From assembly GCF_030124145.1 (NCBI RefSeq), contig NZ_JASKMS010000012.1:62001-126000 (forward strand): 64,000 nucleotides of DNA, in the 5' to 3' direction. Under the pieces are notes generated by a model. The model searched no databases and was not told the DNA's origin. It saw nothing but the letters and a program-made list of their open reading frames with translations. This document shows, piece after piece, positions 43,001 to 50,353 of the stretch. This stretch comes from Streptomyces sp. 378. Lineage in GTDB: Bacteria; Actinomycetota; Actinomycetes; Streptomycetales; Streptomycetaceae. Position 1 is the first letter of the stretch; every line of letters begins with the position of its first letter. The position numbers and the translations under genes are program-made.

Positions 43001-44224
43001 GGCCTCGGACTCGTCGCCGGCACCCCGGCGCCGGCGACGGCGACGCGAACCACCGGTCGGCTCCTCGCGCTGGGCCTCGGCCGGCGCGGACTCCTCGATC
43101 TCCTCGATCTCCTCGGGCTCCGTCGCCCCGCCCGCCTCGGCGGCGGCCGCGGCGGCCCGCTCCGGCGTCTGGAACTGGGGCTCGGTGAAGACGGGCGCCT
43201 GGAACAGCGCGACGGCGGGCCGCCTCGGACGCGACGGCGTCTCGCTGTCGCTGTCGGCCGCACTCGCGGTCGCCCGGTCGGCGGCCTTCGAGGCCTTCGC
43301 GCCCTTGGCGGGCTGGGCGGGCTCGGCGAAGCCACTGGCGGCCCGGCGCACGACTCGACGACGGCGACGCGGACCGGCCTCCTCGGCCGACTCGTCGGCG
43401 GGGGCGGTCTCGGCGGGGGTCTCCGACGCCATGGCCTCGGACGCGCGGGCGGACTCGGCGGCGGAATTCTCGGTCACGGGTGCCTTCGCCTCCTCGGCGT
43501 CGCCCTCCACCGCGTCCGCGACGGAAGGCGCCCCGGCGGGCGTGGACGCCCGTCGTGAGGCACGTCGGCGAGTCCGACGCGGAGCAGCCTCTTCAACGGC
43601 CTCGGCGCCCTCGGCCGCGGTGGCACTGTCGGTCACGACCGACGCTTCCGGGGCTCGGGCCTCGGCCGGTGCCTCAACCGTCTCGGCCGCGGTGGCGGCG
43701 GGCGAAGTCACGGTGCGCGTGGCACGGCGCCGAGTGCGCTTGGGGGCGGCGACCTCGGGCGTCTCGGCGGGCGCAGGCGTCTCGGCGGGCGCGCCGGCCT
43801 GGGCCGGCTCGGTCGCCCCGGAGTCGGTGGGAGCGCCGGCGGTCACCGGGACCACGGTCTCGGCGGCCTCCGCGTCCGCGGGAGCGCCGACCGGCGCTGA
43901 AGCGCGGCGCACGGCGCGACGCCGCTTGCGCCCGGCGGGCACGGCGTCCTCGTCGCTTTCCACGGCCTCGGGCGACGGTGCGGCGGCCTGGGGCGTCTCG
44001 GCGACGGTTTCTTCGACCTCGTCGGTCTCCACGGCCTCAGCCGCGAGTTCCTCCGCATCAGCGGCCGGTACGGCCGGCGCGACGGTCTCCGCCGACGCGT
44101 CGGAGGAACCGCCGACGGGCGGACCCGCCGGGCGGGACGCGGCACGGCGCCGCCGGCGCGGCGGCAGCGTGTCGCTCGGAGTGTTCTGTTCGGAACCCTC
44201 TGTGGGTTCGGTCGGTTCGAGCAT
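40082..44224 (-). CDS. rne: Ribonuclease E/G with long Arg-rich repeat flanks and a histone-like tail
   Basis: RNase E/G starts mRNA decay and matures rRNA and tRNA. In this 1380-residue protein the catalytic core is central (about 600-1010), as in Streptomyces enzymes: S1 domain (STSYVGNVYLGKVQNVLPSM), catalytic aspartates in VVVDVNTGKFTGQGGNLEE and IIVIDFIDMVLESNRDLVL, and the zinc-link in CVHCNGRGV. The flanks are acidic, Ala/Glu-rich and carry at least eight copies of an Arg cluster of type RRRA(S/T)RR-x-S-x-PAG-x-P. The last 80 residues are Lys/Ala/Thr-rich (KKTAAKKTAAKKTTAKKAAT), like histone H1. Flanks may bind RNA or degradosome partners. Confidence 0.95.
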   Translation of the reverse strand: MLEPTEPTEGSEQNTPSDTLPPRRRRRAASRPAGPPVGGSSDASAETVAPAVPAADAEELAAEAVETDEVEETVAETPQAAAPSPEAVESDEDAVPAGRKRRRAVRRASAPVGAPADAEAAETVVPVTAGAPTDSGATEPAQAGAPAETPAPAETPEVAAPKRTRRRATRTVTSPAATAAETVEAPAEARAPEASVVTDSATAAEGAEAVEEAAPRRTRRRASRRASTPAGAPSVADAVEGDAEEAKAPVTENSAAESARASEAMASETPAETAPADESAEEAGPRRRRRVVRRAASGFAEPAQPAKGAKASKAADRATASAADSDSETPSRPRRPAVALFQAPVFTEPQFQTPERAAAAAAEAGGATEPEEIEEIEESAPAEAQREEPTGGSRRRRRRRGAGDESEAPAPETIAVDTAADEPEDADESAEDQADGDDQEDESEGTGSRRRRRRGGRRRRRGESAESDGEDAESEQSAAQDQDTEDGAEEDDEDSEDAADRDESGGGSSSSRRRRRRRRRAGDSGTDPEPSDDDPERTVVKVREPRPKAEPSDEVQSIKGSTRLEAKKQRRREGREQGRRRVPIITEAEFLARREAVERVMVVRQHGDRTQIGVLEDDVLVEHYVNKEQSTSYVGNVYLGKVQNVLPSMEAAFIDIGKGRNAVLYAGEVNFEALGMAHGPRRIESALKSGQSVLVQVTKDPIGHKGARLTSQVSLPGRYLVYVPEGSMTGISRKLPDTERARLKTILKKIVPEDAGVIVRTAAEGASEDELRRDVERLQQQWEDIQKKAKNGNAPTLLYGEPDMTVRVVRDIFNEDFSKVVVSGDEAWSTIHGYVAHVAPDLAERLSKWTSEVDVFATYRIDEQLAKALDRKVWLPSGGSLVIDRTEAMVVVDVNTGKFTGQGGNLEETVTRNNLEAAEEIVRQLRLRDLGGIIVIDFIDMVLESNRDLVLRRLLECLGRDRTKHQVAEVTSLGLVQMTRKRVGQGLLESFSETCVHCNGRGVIVHMEQPAAPGGGGKRKKRARAGAAEQPHVHEAVVETAEEEAETEAEIGAEAAEPIALPEPVFEPDEELYSSVAEAEAAAGRGRTRRRVSRRASAPAGSPRGEAAEPKAEQGRDRARRGRGRAEQAEAEVPTAQDVTVAQEVARPVQPESAVEAQAEPMAVEDPVVEAAQAAPAAPAEEVAPTGRTRRRATRKVSAPAGSPAGAEAAVVTVAETAPAVSQAAEVPEPAGQPEPAAEAPAESAAPARPRRRAVRKPTVSTASEETAVVVVPSAPSEAASEQVASDAPQAPAPDGAVPQEAAEEPAPAKKTARKTAKKATAKKAATTKKTAAKKTAAKKTTAKKAATKTAAKKATSKKTVAAEQSGSSGSSVSASTDEG

Positions 44225-44484
44225 GCGGGCTTATCTCCCGTCAGGCTCCCGGGCGCCGCGCCTGGCCCGGCGATGCCGGTGACGTCCGCGGCGCGCGCAG
44301 TGCGCGTTCGCCGCCGTCCGGGGCGCGGGCGCCGCACGGGAGCTCGCTGTGTCCTGTCTCGCCGGTTCCGTACGCCGAATGCGCACGGCCTGGCGAAAGT
44401 CTTCTGGTCGGTACGCTGCCCGACCCAGGTGGCTCCCGAGTCCGAGGGCGGCGTTACGACGTCCGTCCCTTCGCGGGACCTTCC

Positions 44485-45267
44485 TTACGCCGGCGCCGTC
44501 GCGGCGGCAGTCGGTTCGGCCGTTGTGAGGGCCTCGACTGCCTCGCGGTCGGGCGCGAGCGGGTCGGTCACCGTGCCGGTCTCTTCATCGAACAGCCCCT
44601 GCGCCAGCCTGGTCACCGCTGCGGGGACCGGCGGCGCCAGGTCGGCCACGGCGCGAAGACCGGACAGGACGTCGTCGGGTCGTACGGCAGGCGTCACGTG
44701 CCGAACAACCAGCCGCAGTATCGCACAGGGCTGGTCGGTCGGCCTATCAGCCTGCGAACTGTGTGTTTCCTCGAGCCCGCGAACCTCCAGGCTCGCGACG
44801 GCGGAGCGGGCGTCGAACGTGCGCACGCCGTTCTTGGCGAGACGCTGCACCTCGACGGTCCCGGCCGCGTTGAAGGCGTCCGCCGCTCGGCGGGCCTCCT
44901 CCGGCGGCACTCCGTCCAGCCGGAGCTCCCAGACGGAAGCCGTCAGCCGGTCGGCGAGTCCCGAGGTGCGGGCCTCGACCGCCTCGATGATGTCGAGCCC
45001 GGTGGGCAGCGACTCGTCGAGAAGGGCCCTGAGCTGCTCCGGGTCGCGGGGCGCGGTGAGCGCGATCTCCAGGTATTCCGCCTCACTGCCCGTACCGGTG
45101 GGTGCGGCATTGGCGTACGACACCTTCGGGTGCGGTGTGAAGCCCGCCGAGTAGGCCATCGGCACCTCGGCACGGCGCAACGCACGCTCGAAGGCGCGCT
45201 GGAAGTCACGGTGGCTGGTGAACCGGAGGCGGCCGCGCTTGGTGTAGCGCAGTCGGATGCGCTGCAC
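44485..45267 (-). CDS. TIGR03936 family protein (DUF2344), partner of a radical-SAM enzyme
   Basis: The 260-residue product begins RIRLRYTKRGRLRFTSHRDF and includes VPMAYSAGFTPHPKVSYANA, which identify the DUF2344/TIGR03936 family. In many bacteria this domain is fused or adjacent to a TIGR03960 B12-binding radical-SAM protein. Here that partner lies 3 kb upstream on the same strand (48302), separated by four genes. The reaction is unknown; RNA modification has been suggested for such pairs on context alone. The C-terminal part is acidic and poorly conserved in appearance. Confidence 0.9.
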   Translation of the reverse strand: MQRIRLRYTKRGRLRFTSHRDFQRAFERALRRAEVPMAYSAGFTPHPKVSYANAAPTGTGSEAEYLEIALTAPRDPEQLRALLDESLPTGLDIIEAVEARTSGLADRLTASVWELRLDGVPPEEARRAADAFNAAGTVEVQRLAKNGVRTFDARSAVASLEVRGLEETHSSQADRPTDQPCAILRLVVRHVTPAVRPDDVLSGLRAVADLAPPVPAAVTRLAQGLFDEETGTVTDPLAPDREAVEALTTAEPTAAATAPA

Positions 45268-45315
45268 CGCGGGTGCGGGCGGCGGGCCTTCGGGCTGTCG
45301 CTTGCCCAGTGTCGT

Positions 45316-46524
45316 TCAGTCCTTCGTGAGAGCGGTCGTACTCCTACCAAGAGTACGTGCCTCGCGCCCGGAAGGTTCCCTCCGGTCGGCCGGCAGCGGC
45401 TGCCGCGGTTCACCGAAGAGCATCCGGCGGATGTCGGCGCGGGTCTGCCGCACGGACTCCCGCGCGGCGGCCAGCGCCTGCCGGGTGGCCCGCCCCACAC
45501 CGCGGGCGGCCTGAGCGGCCGGCCGCAGGACGGTGTCCCGCACGACGTGTCCGACGGGCGTCAGCACGCTGCGGTACACCCACCGGACCGGTTCGACGAA
45601 GATCCACCTGAGGAGGGTGCCGAGGAACCGCCCGACGGCGAGCGAGATGTACCCGGCGACGCGCCAGGCGTGGCCGAGGGCGTCCCACACCTCCCTCCCG
45701 ATGACGGCGAGCACTCGTCCGACGGGGGTGAGGATCCAGCGCCAGAGGGCGAGCGCGGGCAGGACGAGCACGACGCGGGCGATCCAGTGAAGAGCCGTGC
45801 CGACCCCGGTGACGATCATGCTCACCAGCCACACGAGGCCCTTGCCGCACCAGGAGATCCCGCGGCCGAGAGGTTCGAGCACCCAGGTGTACAGCCAGAC
45901 GGCGGGTACGGCGACGAGGTACTTCGCCAGCCAGGCAACGACCGCCCAGACACCGATGCCCAGCGCTGCCAGCCCGGCGCCGAGCCCTTTCAGGACCCAG
46001 CTCACCGCGTGCCCGAAGGGAGTGAGCAGGTGCGTGTACACCCAGCCGAGCGCGGCTCCCACACCCCGCGCGATCCAGCCGAGTACGGCCCCGAACCCCC
46101 GGGCGACCCACGCGATCGCCTGCCCCACCGGGGTCAGCACATGCCGGTACAACCACACCAGGGGCACGACGACCAGGACGTTCCCGAGCCATCCGAGGGC
46201 CTTGCCCACGGGGACGACGACGTAGCGCCACAGTCCGACGAAGGGCCAGACGAACACCGCCCGCGCGAGCCACAGCAGCGCCCGGCCGAGCGGCCGCAGC
46301 AGCACGTCGTTCAGAAACCGCCCGATCACGACGAGCGCGTCCCACAACATCCGCACCGGGACGACCAGCACGAACACGATGATCCGTACGGGAATCCGGA
46401 TCGCGACGGCGAGGCAACCCCCGGACGCCTCCGGCTCCCGCCGGACAGGCGACTCGGCGGCGCGCCGCTCGAGCGGGCCGACCCGCGTGCCGGAACTCTC
46501 GCGGGGACGCTTCTCCAGATCCAT
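45316..46524 (-). CDS. Repeat-built membrane protein of unknown function
   Basis: The 402-residue product has a charged N-terminus (about 40 residues), seven diverged repeats of about 40-50 residues, and a basic helical C-tail. Each repeat centres on W/L-Y/W-R/T-x-(V/I/L)-L-x-P-(V/L/F)-G-x-(A/V)-(I/L)-x-W, for example WLYRHVLTPVGQAIAW, WVYTHLLTPFGHAVSW and WLYTWVLEPLGRGISW. Hydrophobic stretches between them look membrane-embedded or strongly amphipathic. I know of no family with this pattern. It lies between the TIGR03936 gene and the DUF2975 cassette and is probably cotranscribed with the former (48-base gap). Confidence 0.72.
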   Translation of the reverse strand: MDLEKRPRESSGTRVGPLERRAAESPVRREPEASGGCLAVAIRIPVRIIVFVLVVPVRMLWDALVVIGRFLNDVLLRPLGRALLWLARAVFVWPFVGLWRYVVVPVGKALGWLGNVLVVVPLVWLYRHVLTPVGQAIAWVARGFGAVLGWIARGVGAALGWVYTHLLTPFGHAVSWVLKGLGAGLAALGIGVWAVVAWLAKYLVAVPAVWLYTWVLEPLGRGISWCGKGLVWLVSMIVTGVGTALHWIARVVLVLPALALWRWILTPVGRVLAVIGREVWDALGHAWRVAGYISLAVGRFLGTLLRWIFVEPVRWVYRSVLTPVGHVVRDTVLRPAAQAARGVGRATRQALAAARESVRQTRADIRRMLFGEPRQPLPADRREPSGREARTLGRSTTALTKD

Positions 46525-46622
46525 ACCGTCGTAGACGCCTCAGCGCCTCGTTCGGATGCAGCACCGCACAGTCCCGCCCCGTTCGCCCGCAGTCCTTCGG
46601 CTCGGCCGCGTGGTCATACGGC

Positions 46623-47090
46623 TCACGCGCGGCCGACCTGCGCCTGGAGCAGCCGCGGTGACTCCTGGAAGCCGCTGCGGGCGTACGCGGGGACGGCACG
46701 CGGACTGGAGTGCACGGTCACGCGCTCCAGCCCGAGCTCGCGGGCTCCGTCCAGCACGGCCCGGATGAGCCGCCCGCCCAGCCCGCCGTCCCGCGCCTCG
46801 GGGACGACATACACGCACTGGAGGTCTCCGGAGGCCCGCCGCGGTGCCCGGGGCGTGGGCACCCGCTGCACCACCGCGAGCCAGGCCATGCCGATGACCT
46901 GCTCGTCCCGGACGAGGACCATGCAACGGTGTGAGCCGGCGTTCTCCCCGGCCCAGGCGACGAAGTGCCGGACGAAGTCGTCGCGTTCACCGAGGTCCGC
47001 CGAGCCGTTCTCGACGAACCACTCCCATCGGAGGGCGGCCACAGTGGCCAGTTCGGCGGGCCGGGCGGGGCGGATGCTGATGTTCTCCAT
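46623..47090 (-). CDS. GNAT family N-acetyltransferase
   Basis: The 155-residue product begins ISIRPARPAELATVAALRWE and has the acetyl-CoA binding region VYVVPEARDGGLGGRLIRAV (motif A) and the C-terminal SPRAVPAYARSGFQESPRL. Length is normal. The ATG overlaps the upstream HTH gene stop (TGATG), so the two are translationally coupled. The acceptor could be an amino acid, peptide or antibiotic; the sequence does not say. Confidence 0.85.
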   Translation of the reverse strand: MENISIRPARPAELATVAALRWEWFVENGSADLGERDDFVRHFVAWAGENAGSHRCMVLVRDEQVIGMAWLAVVQRVPTPRAPRRASGDLQCVYVVPEARDGGLGGRLIRAVLDGARELGLERVTVHSSPRAVPAYARSGFQESPRLLQAQVGRA

Positions 47091-47320
47091 CAGGGCATTG
47101 TCGGATCCGCGGCCCCGTCCGTCTCCCAGCGCAGCAGATCTCCCGGCTGGCACTCCAGCACCTCGCAGAGCGCGGCGAGGGTGGAGAAGCGGACCGCCTT
47201 GGCGCGGCCGTTCTTGAGGACCGCCAGGTTGGCGGGGGTGATGCCGACGCGTTCCGCCAGTTCGCCCACGGACATCTTCCGCTTGGCCAACATCACGTCG
47301 ATGTCGACGGCGATCGGCAT
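47090..47320 (-). CDS. Small XRE-type helix-turn-helix regulator
   Basis: The 76-residue product is a single HTH domain: VDIDVMLAKRKMSVGELAER, VGITPANLAVLKNGRAKAVR (recognition helix) and LAALCEVLECQPGDLLRWET. It belongs to the YozG/Cro-like XRE group usually paired with DUF2975 membrane proteins. It overlaps the DUF2975 stop and the GNAT start by single bases, so all three are one operon. The palindrome at 47849-47867 upstream of the operon is a candidate binding site. Confidence 0.88.
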   Translation of the reverse strand: MPIAVDIDVMLAKRKMSVGELAERVGITPANLAVLKNGRAKAVRFSTLAALCEVLECQPGDLLRWETDGAADPTMP

Positions 47321-47817
47321 CAGATGACCTCTTCCAGCTCGGCCTGCATCCGGGCCGCCTCGATGTCGCGTGCGACGGCCTGCGCGAGCAGCATCCGCAG
47401 CACGAGCACGATGAGCGCGACGCCCAGCACCGCCACGACGACCCCGCACAGCAGCAGGACCACCCCGGGAGCGACCGCCTCGCCCGGCGCGAGCACGACC
47501 GCGAGCGCGAAGACCAGCAGGGCGGCCGCCACGAAGGCCCCGATCACGATGTGCACATAGCGGAAGGCGGCGGTGGAGAACACCGTGCCTCGCCGCACCA
47601 TCGTCACCAGACGCCACACGCACACCACGACGACCTGGGCGGTCACGACACCGAGGACCGTGATGACCAGGATCGGGATCCGCAGATAGGCGTACTCGGG
47701 CTTGAGCCCGTTCATGTCGACGGCCAGCAGCGGCACCATCACCCCCTGCACGAACAACGACCCGGCGATCAGCACCACGAGCACCCCACGCAACGCCGCC
47801 ACGGCCAGCTTCCCCAT
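47320..47817 (-). CDS. DUF2975 membrane protein
   Basis: The 165-residue product has four membrane helices (about 7-30, 47-70, 88-110, 118-142) and a cytoplasmic C-terminal helix ending QAELEEVI. DUF2975 proteins are typically encoded with a small XRE regulator, as here, and may modulate its activity by sequestering it at the membrane; that is inference from pairing. GAAGGAG six bases before the ATG at 47817 is a clear ribosome site. A palindrome lies 30 bases upstream. Confidence 0.85.
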   Translation of the reverse strand: MGKLAVAALRGVLVVLIAGSLFVQGVMVPLLAVDMNGLKPEYAYLRIPILVITVLGVVTAQVVVVCVWRLVTMVRRGTVFSTAAFRYVHIVIGAFVAAALLVFALAVVLAPGEAVAPGVVLLLCGVVVAVLGVALIVLVLRMLLAQAVARDIEAARMQAELEEVI

Positions 47818-47848
47818 CACCACTCCTTCGATCGAGTCACGATGGAAA

Positions 47849-47867
47849 TCTATCGAGATTCGATAGA
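47849..47867. promoter_or_regulatory. Palindrome, candidate operator of the DUF2975-HTH-GNAT operon
   Basis: TCTATCGA-GAT-TCGATAGA forms 8-bp perfect arms around three bases, 31 bases upstream of the first start codon. Its place between promoter and ribosome site, in an operon with an HTH gene, suggests autoregulation. Confidence 0.6.
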
Positions 47868-48234
47868 CGACACAAGAGGCGGACCACCGGGCGCACACAT
47901 CAAGGTGTGCGCCCGGTCGAGGCGATGACGCTGGAGCACCCGCACCGGAACGGCCGGACGACGGCGGGGCGGCTGCGACGCGGCCGACATCCGCCCGCCG
48001 CCCGTCGAACGTCGCACGTCGCACGTCGCACGTCGCAGGAGGAGAACCCGGAGACGCCGACACGGGCATCCCATGATCGGACGGCTCCCCCAGCACACCG
48101 TCTGAACCGGGGGAACCTGGCCGGGTGGGCCCCCCGGGGGAGCGTCGCCAACCCGACCTGCCCAGCGGGTCCCCCGCGAGACGGGTCTCTCACCTCCCGC
48201 CACGACCGCGCGTGAGGCGCGACCGCCGACGCCA
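47868..48234. other. Intergenic region with a 7-bp microrepeat
   Basis: No credible gene. It contains four tandem copies of ACGTCGC (48009-48036) and GC-rich sequence, which in part must hold the promoter of the DUF2975 operon. A long open frame across it on the minus strand continues the DUF2975 frame but has no coding character. Confidence 0.6.
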
Positions 48235-48265
48235 CTGAGCCCCCTCCGGGTCAGAGGGGGCTCAG
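48235..48265 (-). terminator. Terminator after the TIGR03960 radical-SAM gene
   Basis: CTGAGCCCCCTC and its complement form a perfect 12-bp stem with a 7-base loop, 37 bases past the stop at 48302. It is probably a strong terminator for the leftward transcript. Confidence 0.85.
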
Positions 48266-48301
48266 TAGTCGCCAGAAACGCTTCAGCGAGCGTGGCTCAC
48301 C

Positions 48302-50266
48302 TCAGTGCGAGTGACCGCTCGGCTCCGGCGCCACGTTCTTGACCGTCAGAGGCAGCAGCTTCTTCCCGGTCGGACCGATCTGGATGGCCGTGTCCATCTG
48401 CGGACACACCCCACAGTCGAAGCACGGCGTCCAGCGGCAGTCGTCGACCTCGGTCTCGTCGAGGGCGTCCTGCCAGTCCTCCCAGAGCCATTCCTTGTCC
48501 AGGCCGGAGTCGAGGTGGTCCCAGGGGAGGACCTCCTCGTAGGTGCGCTCGCGGGTGGTGTACCAGTCGACGTCGACACCGAACGGCGCGAGGGCCTTGT
48601 CGGCGCAGGCCATCCAGCGGTCGTACGAGAAGTGCTCGCGCCAGCCGTCGAAGCGGCCGCCGTCGTCGTACACCGCGCGGATGACCGCACCGATACGGCG
48701 GTCGCCCCGGGAGAGGAGGCCCTCGACGATGCCCGGCTTGCCGTCGTGGTAGCGGAAGCCGATGGAGCGGCCGTACTTCTTGTCGCCGCGGATCTTGTCC
48801 CGCAGCTTCTGCAGACGGGCGTCCGTCTCCTCCGCGGAGAGCTGCGGGGCCCACTGGAAGGGCGTGTGCGGCTTGGGGACGAAGCCGCCGATCGAGACCG
48901 TGCAGCGGATGTCGTTCGAGCGGGAGACCTCGCGGCCCTTGGCGATCACCCGGGTCGCCATGTCGGCGATCTGGAGGACGTCGTCGTCGGTCTCCGTCGG
49001 CAGGCCGCACATGAAGTACAGCTTCACCTGGCGCCAGCCGTTGCCGTACGCGGTGGCGACCGTGCGGATCAGGTCCTCTTCCGAGACCATCTTGTTGATG
49101 ACCTTGCGGATGCGTTCCGAGCCGCCCTCGGGGGCGAAGGTGAGGCCCGAGCGTCGGCCGTTCCTGGTCAGCTCGTTCGCCAGGTCGATGTTGAAGGCGT
49201 CCACGCGGGTGGAGGGCAGCGAGAGGCCGATCTTGTCGTCCTCGTAGCGGTCGGCGAGGCCCTTGGCGATGTCGCCGATCTCCGTGTGGTCGGCCGAGGA
49301 GAGGGACAGCAGGCCCACCTCCTCGAAGCCCGTGGCCTTCAGTCCCTGCTCGACCATGTCGCCGATGCCGGTGATGGAGCGCTCGCGCACCGGGCGCGTG
49401 ATCATGCCGGCCTGGCAGAAACGGCAGCCGCGGGTGCAGCCGCGGAAGATCTCCACCGACATGCGCTCGTGGACCGTCTCGGCCAGCGGGACGAGGGGCT
49501 GCTTGGGGTACGGCCACTCGTCGAGGTCCATGACGGTGTGCTTGGAGACCCGCCACGGCACGCCGCTGCGCTTGGGTACGACACGGGCGATACGGCCGTC
49601 GGGCAGGTACTCGACGTCGTAGAAGCCCGGGACGTACACCCCGCCCGTCTTCGCCAGGCGGAACAGCAGCTCCTCGCGGCCTCCGGGGCGGCCCTCGGCC
49701 TTCCAGGCGCGGACGATGGCGGTGATCTCCAGGACCGCCTGCTCACCGTCCCCGATCACGGCGCAGTCGATGAAGTCGGCGATCGGCTCGGGGTTGAACG
49801 CGGCGTGGCCGCCGGCCAGGACGATCGGGTCGTCCAGGCCGCGGTCCTTGGCCTCCAGGGGGATGCCGGCGAGGTCGAGGGCGGCCAGCATGTTCGTGTA
49901 GCCCAGCTCCGTGGAGAAGGACAGGCCGAACACGTCGAAGGCCTTCACGGGCCGGTGGCTGTCCACCGTGAACTGCGGGACGTGGTGCTCCCGCATGAGC
50001 TCCTCGAGGTCGGGCCACACGCTGTACGTGCGCTCGGCGAGGACGCCCTGCTGCTCGTTGAGCACCTCGTACAGGATCATGACGCCCTGGTTGGGCAGAC
50101 CGACCTCGTAGGCGTCCGGGTACATGAGCGCCCAGCGGACGTCGCAGGAGTCCCAGGCCTTGACCGTGGAGTTGAGCTCTCCGCCGACGTACTGGATCGG
50201 CTTCTGCACATGCGGGAGCAGAGCTTCGAGCTGCGGGAAAACCGACGCAGCGACTTCGGCAGGCAT
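48302..50266 (-). CDS. TIGR03960 family B12-binding-type radical SAM protein
   Basis: The 654-residue product has an N-terminal Rossmann-like region (VRWALMYPDAYEVGLPNQGV), a radical-SAM core with the CxxxCxxC cluster motif in RGCTRGCRFCQAGMITRPVR, typical later blocks (FAPEGGSERIRKVINK; GWRQVKLYFMCGLPTETDDD) and a C-terminal cysteine cluster (CFDCGVCPQMDTAIQIGPTG). The start at 50266 follows GAAGG; an ATG at 50311 is a weaker option. Its usual partner TIGR03936 is at 44485. The two families co-occur widely. The substrate is unknown; a tRNA modification role is only suggested by context. Confidence 0.93.
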   Translation of the reverse strand: MPAEVAASVFPQLEALLPHVQKPIQYVGGELNSTVKAWDSCDVRWALMYPDAYEVGLPNQGVMILYEVLNEQQGVLAERTYSVWPDLEELMREHHVPQFTVDSHRPVKAFDVFGLSFSTELGYTNMLAALDLAGIPLEAKDRGLDDPIVLAGGHAAFNPEPIADFIDCAVIGDGEQAVLEITAIVRAWKAEGRPGGREELLFRLAKTGGVYVPGFYDVEYLPDGRIARVVPKRSGVPWRVSKHTVMDLDEWPYPKQPLVPLAETVHERMSVEIFRGCTRGCRFCQAGMITRPVRERSITGIGDMVEQGLKATGFEEVGLLSLSSADHTEIGDIAKGLADRYEDDKIGLSLPSTRVDAFNIDLANELTRNGRRSGLTFAPEGGSERIRKVINKMVSEEDLIRTVATAYGNGWRQVKLYFMCGLPTETDDDVLQIADMATRVIAKGREVSRSNDIRCTVSIGGFVPKPHTPFQWAPQLSAEETDARLQKLRDKIRGDKKYGRSIGFRYHDGKPGIVEGLLSRGDRRIGAVIRAVYDDGGRFDGWREHFSYDRWMACADKALAPFGVDVDWYTTRERTYEEVLPWDHLDSGLDKEWLWEDWQDALDETEVDDCRWTPCFDCGVCPQMDTAIQIGPTGKKLLPLTVKNVAPEPSGHSH

Positions 50267-50353
50267 GTCGCGCACCTTCGTGAGCTGGACTGAACTGACA
50301 GGGGTGACCATCCAGACTAACGCGATCGCGCGGGGCCTTCGTACGCCCGAAGG

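Noticed and set aside
39926..43558. A 1210-codon plus-strand frame opposite the RNase E/G gene
   Set aside because: It is Gly/Leu/Arg low-complexity mirror sequence of the Ala/Glu-rich flanks and has no ribosome site.
43480..47217. A 1245-codon plus-strand frame spanning several genes
   Set aside because: It crosses three unrelated minus-strand genes and their gaps, with Arg/Pro-rich content typical of shadow frames.
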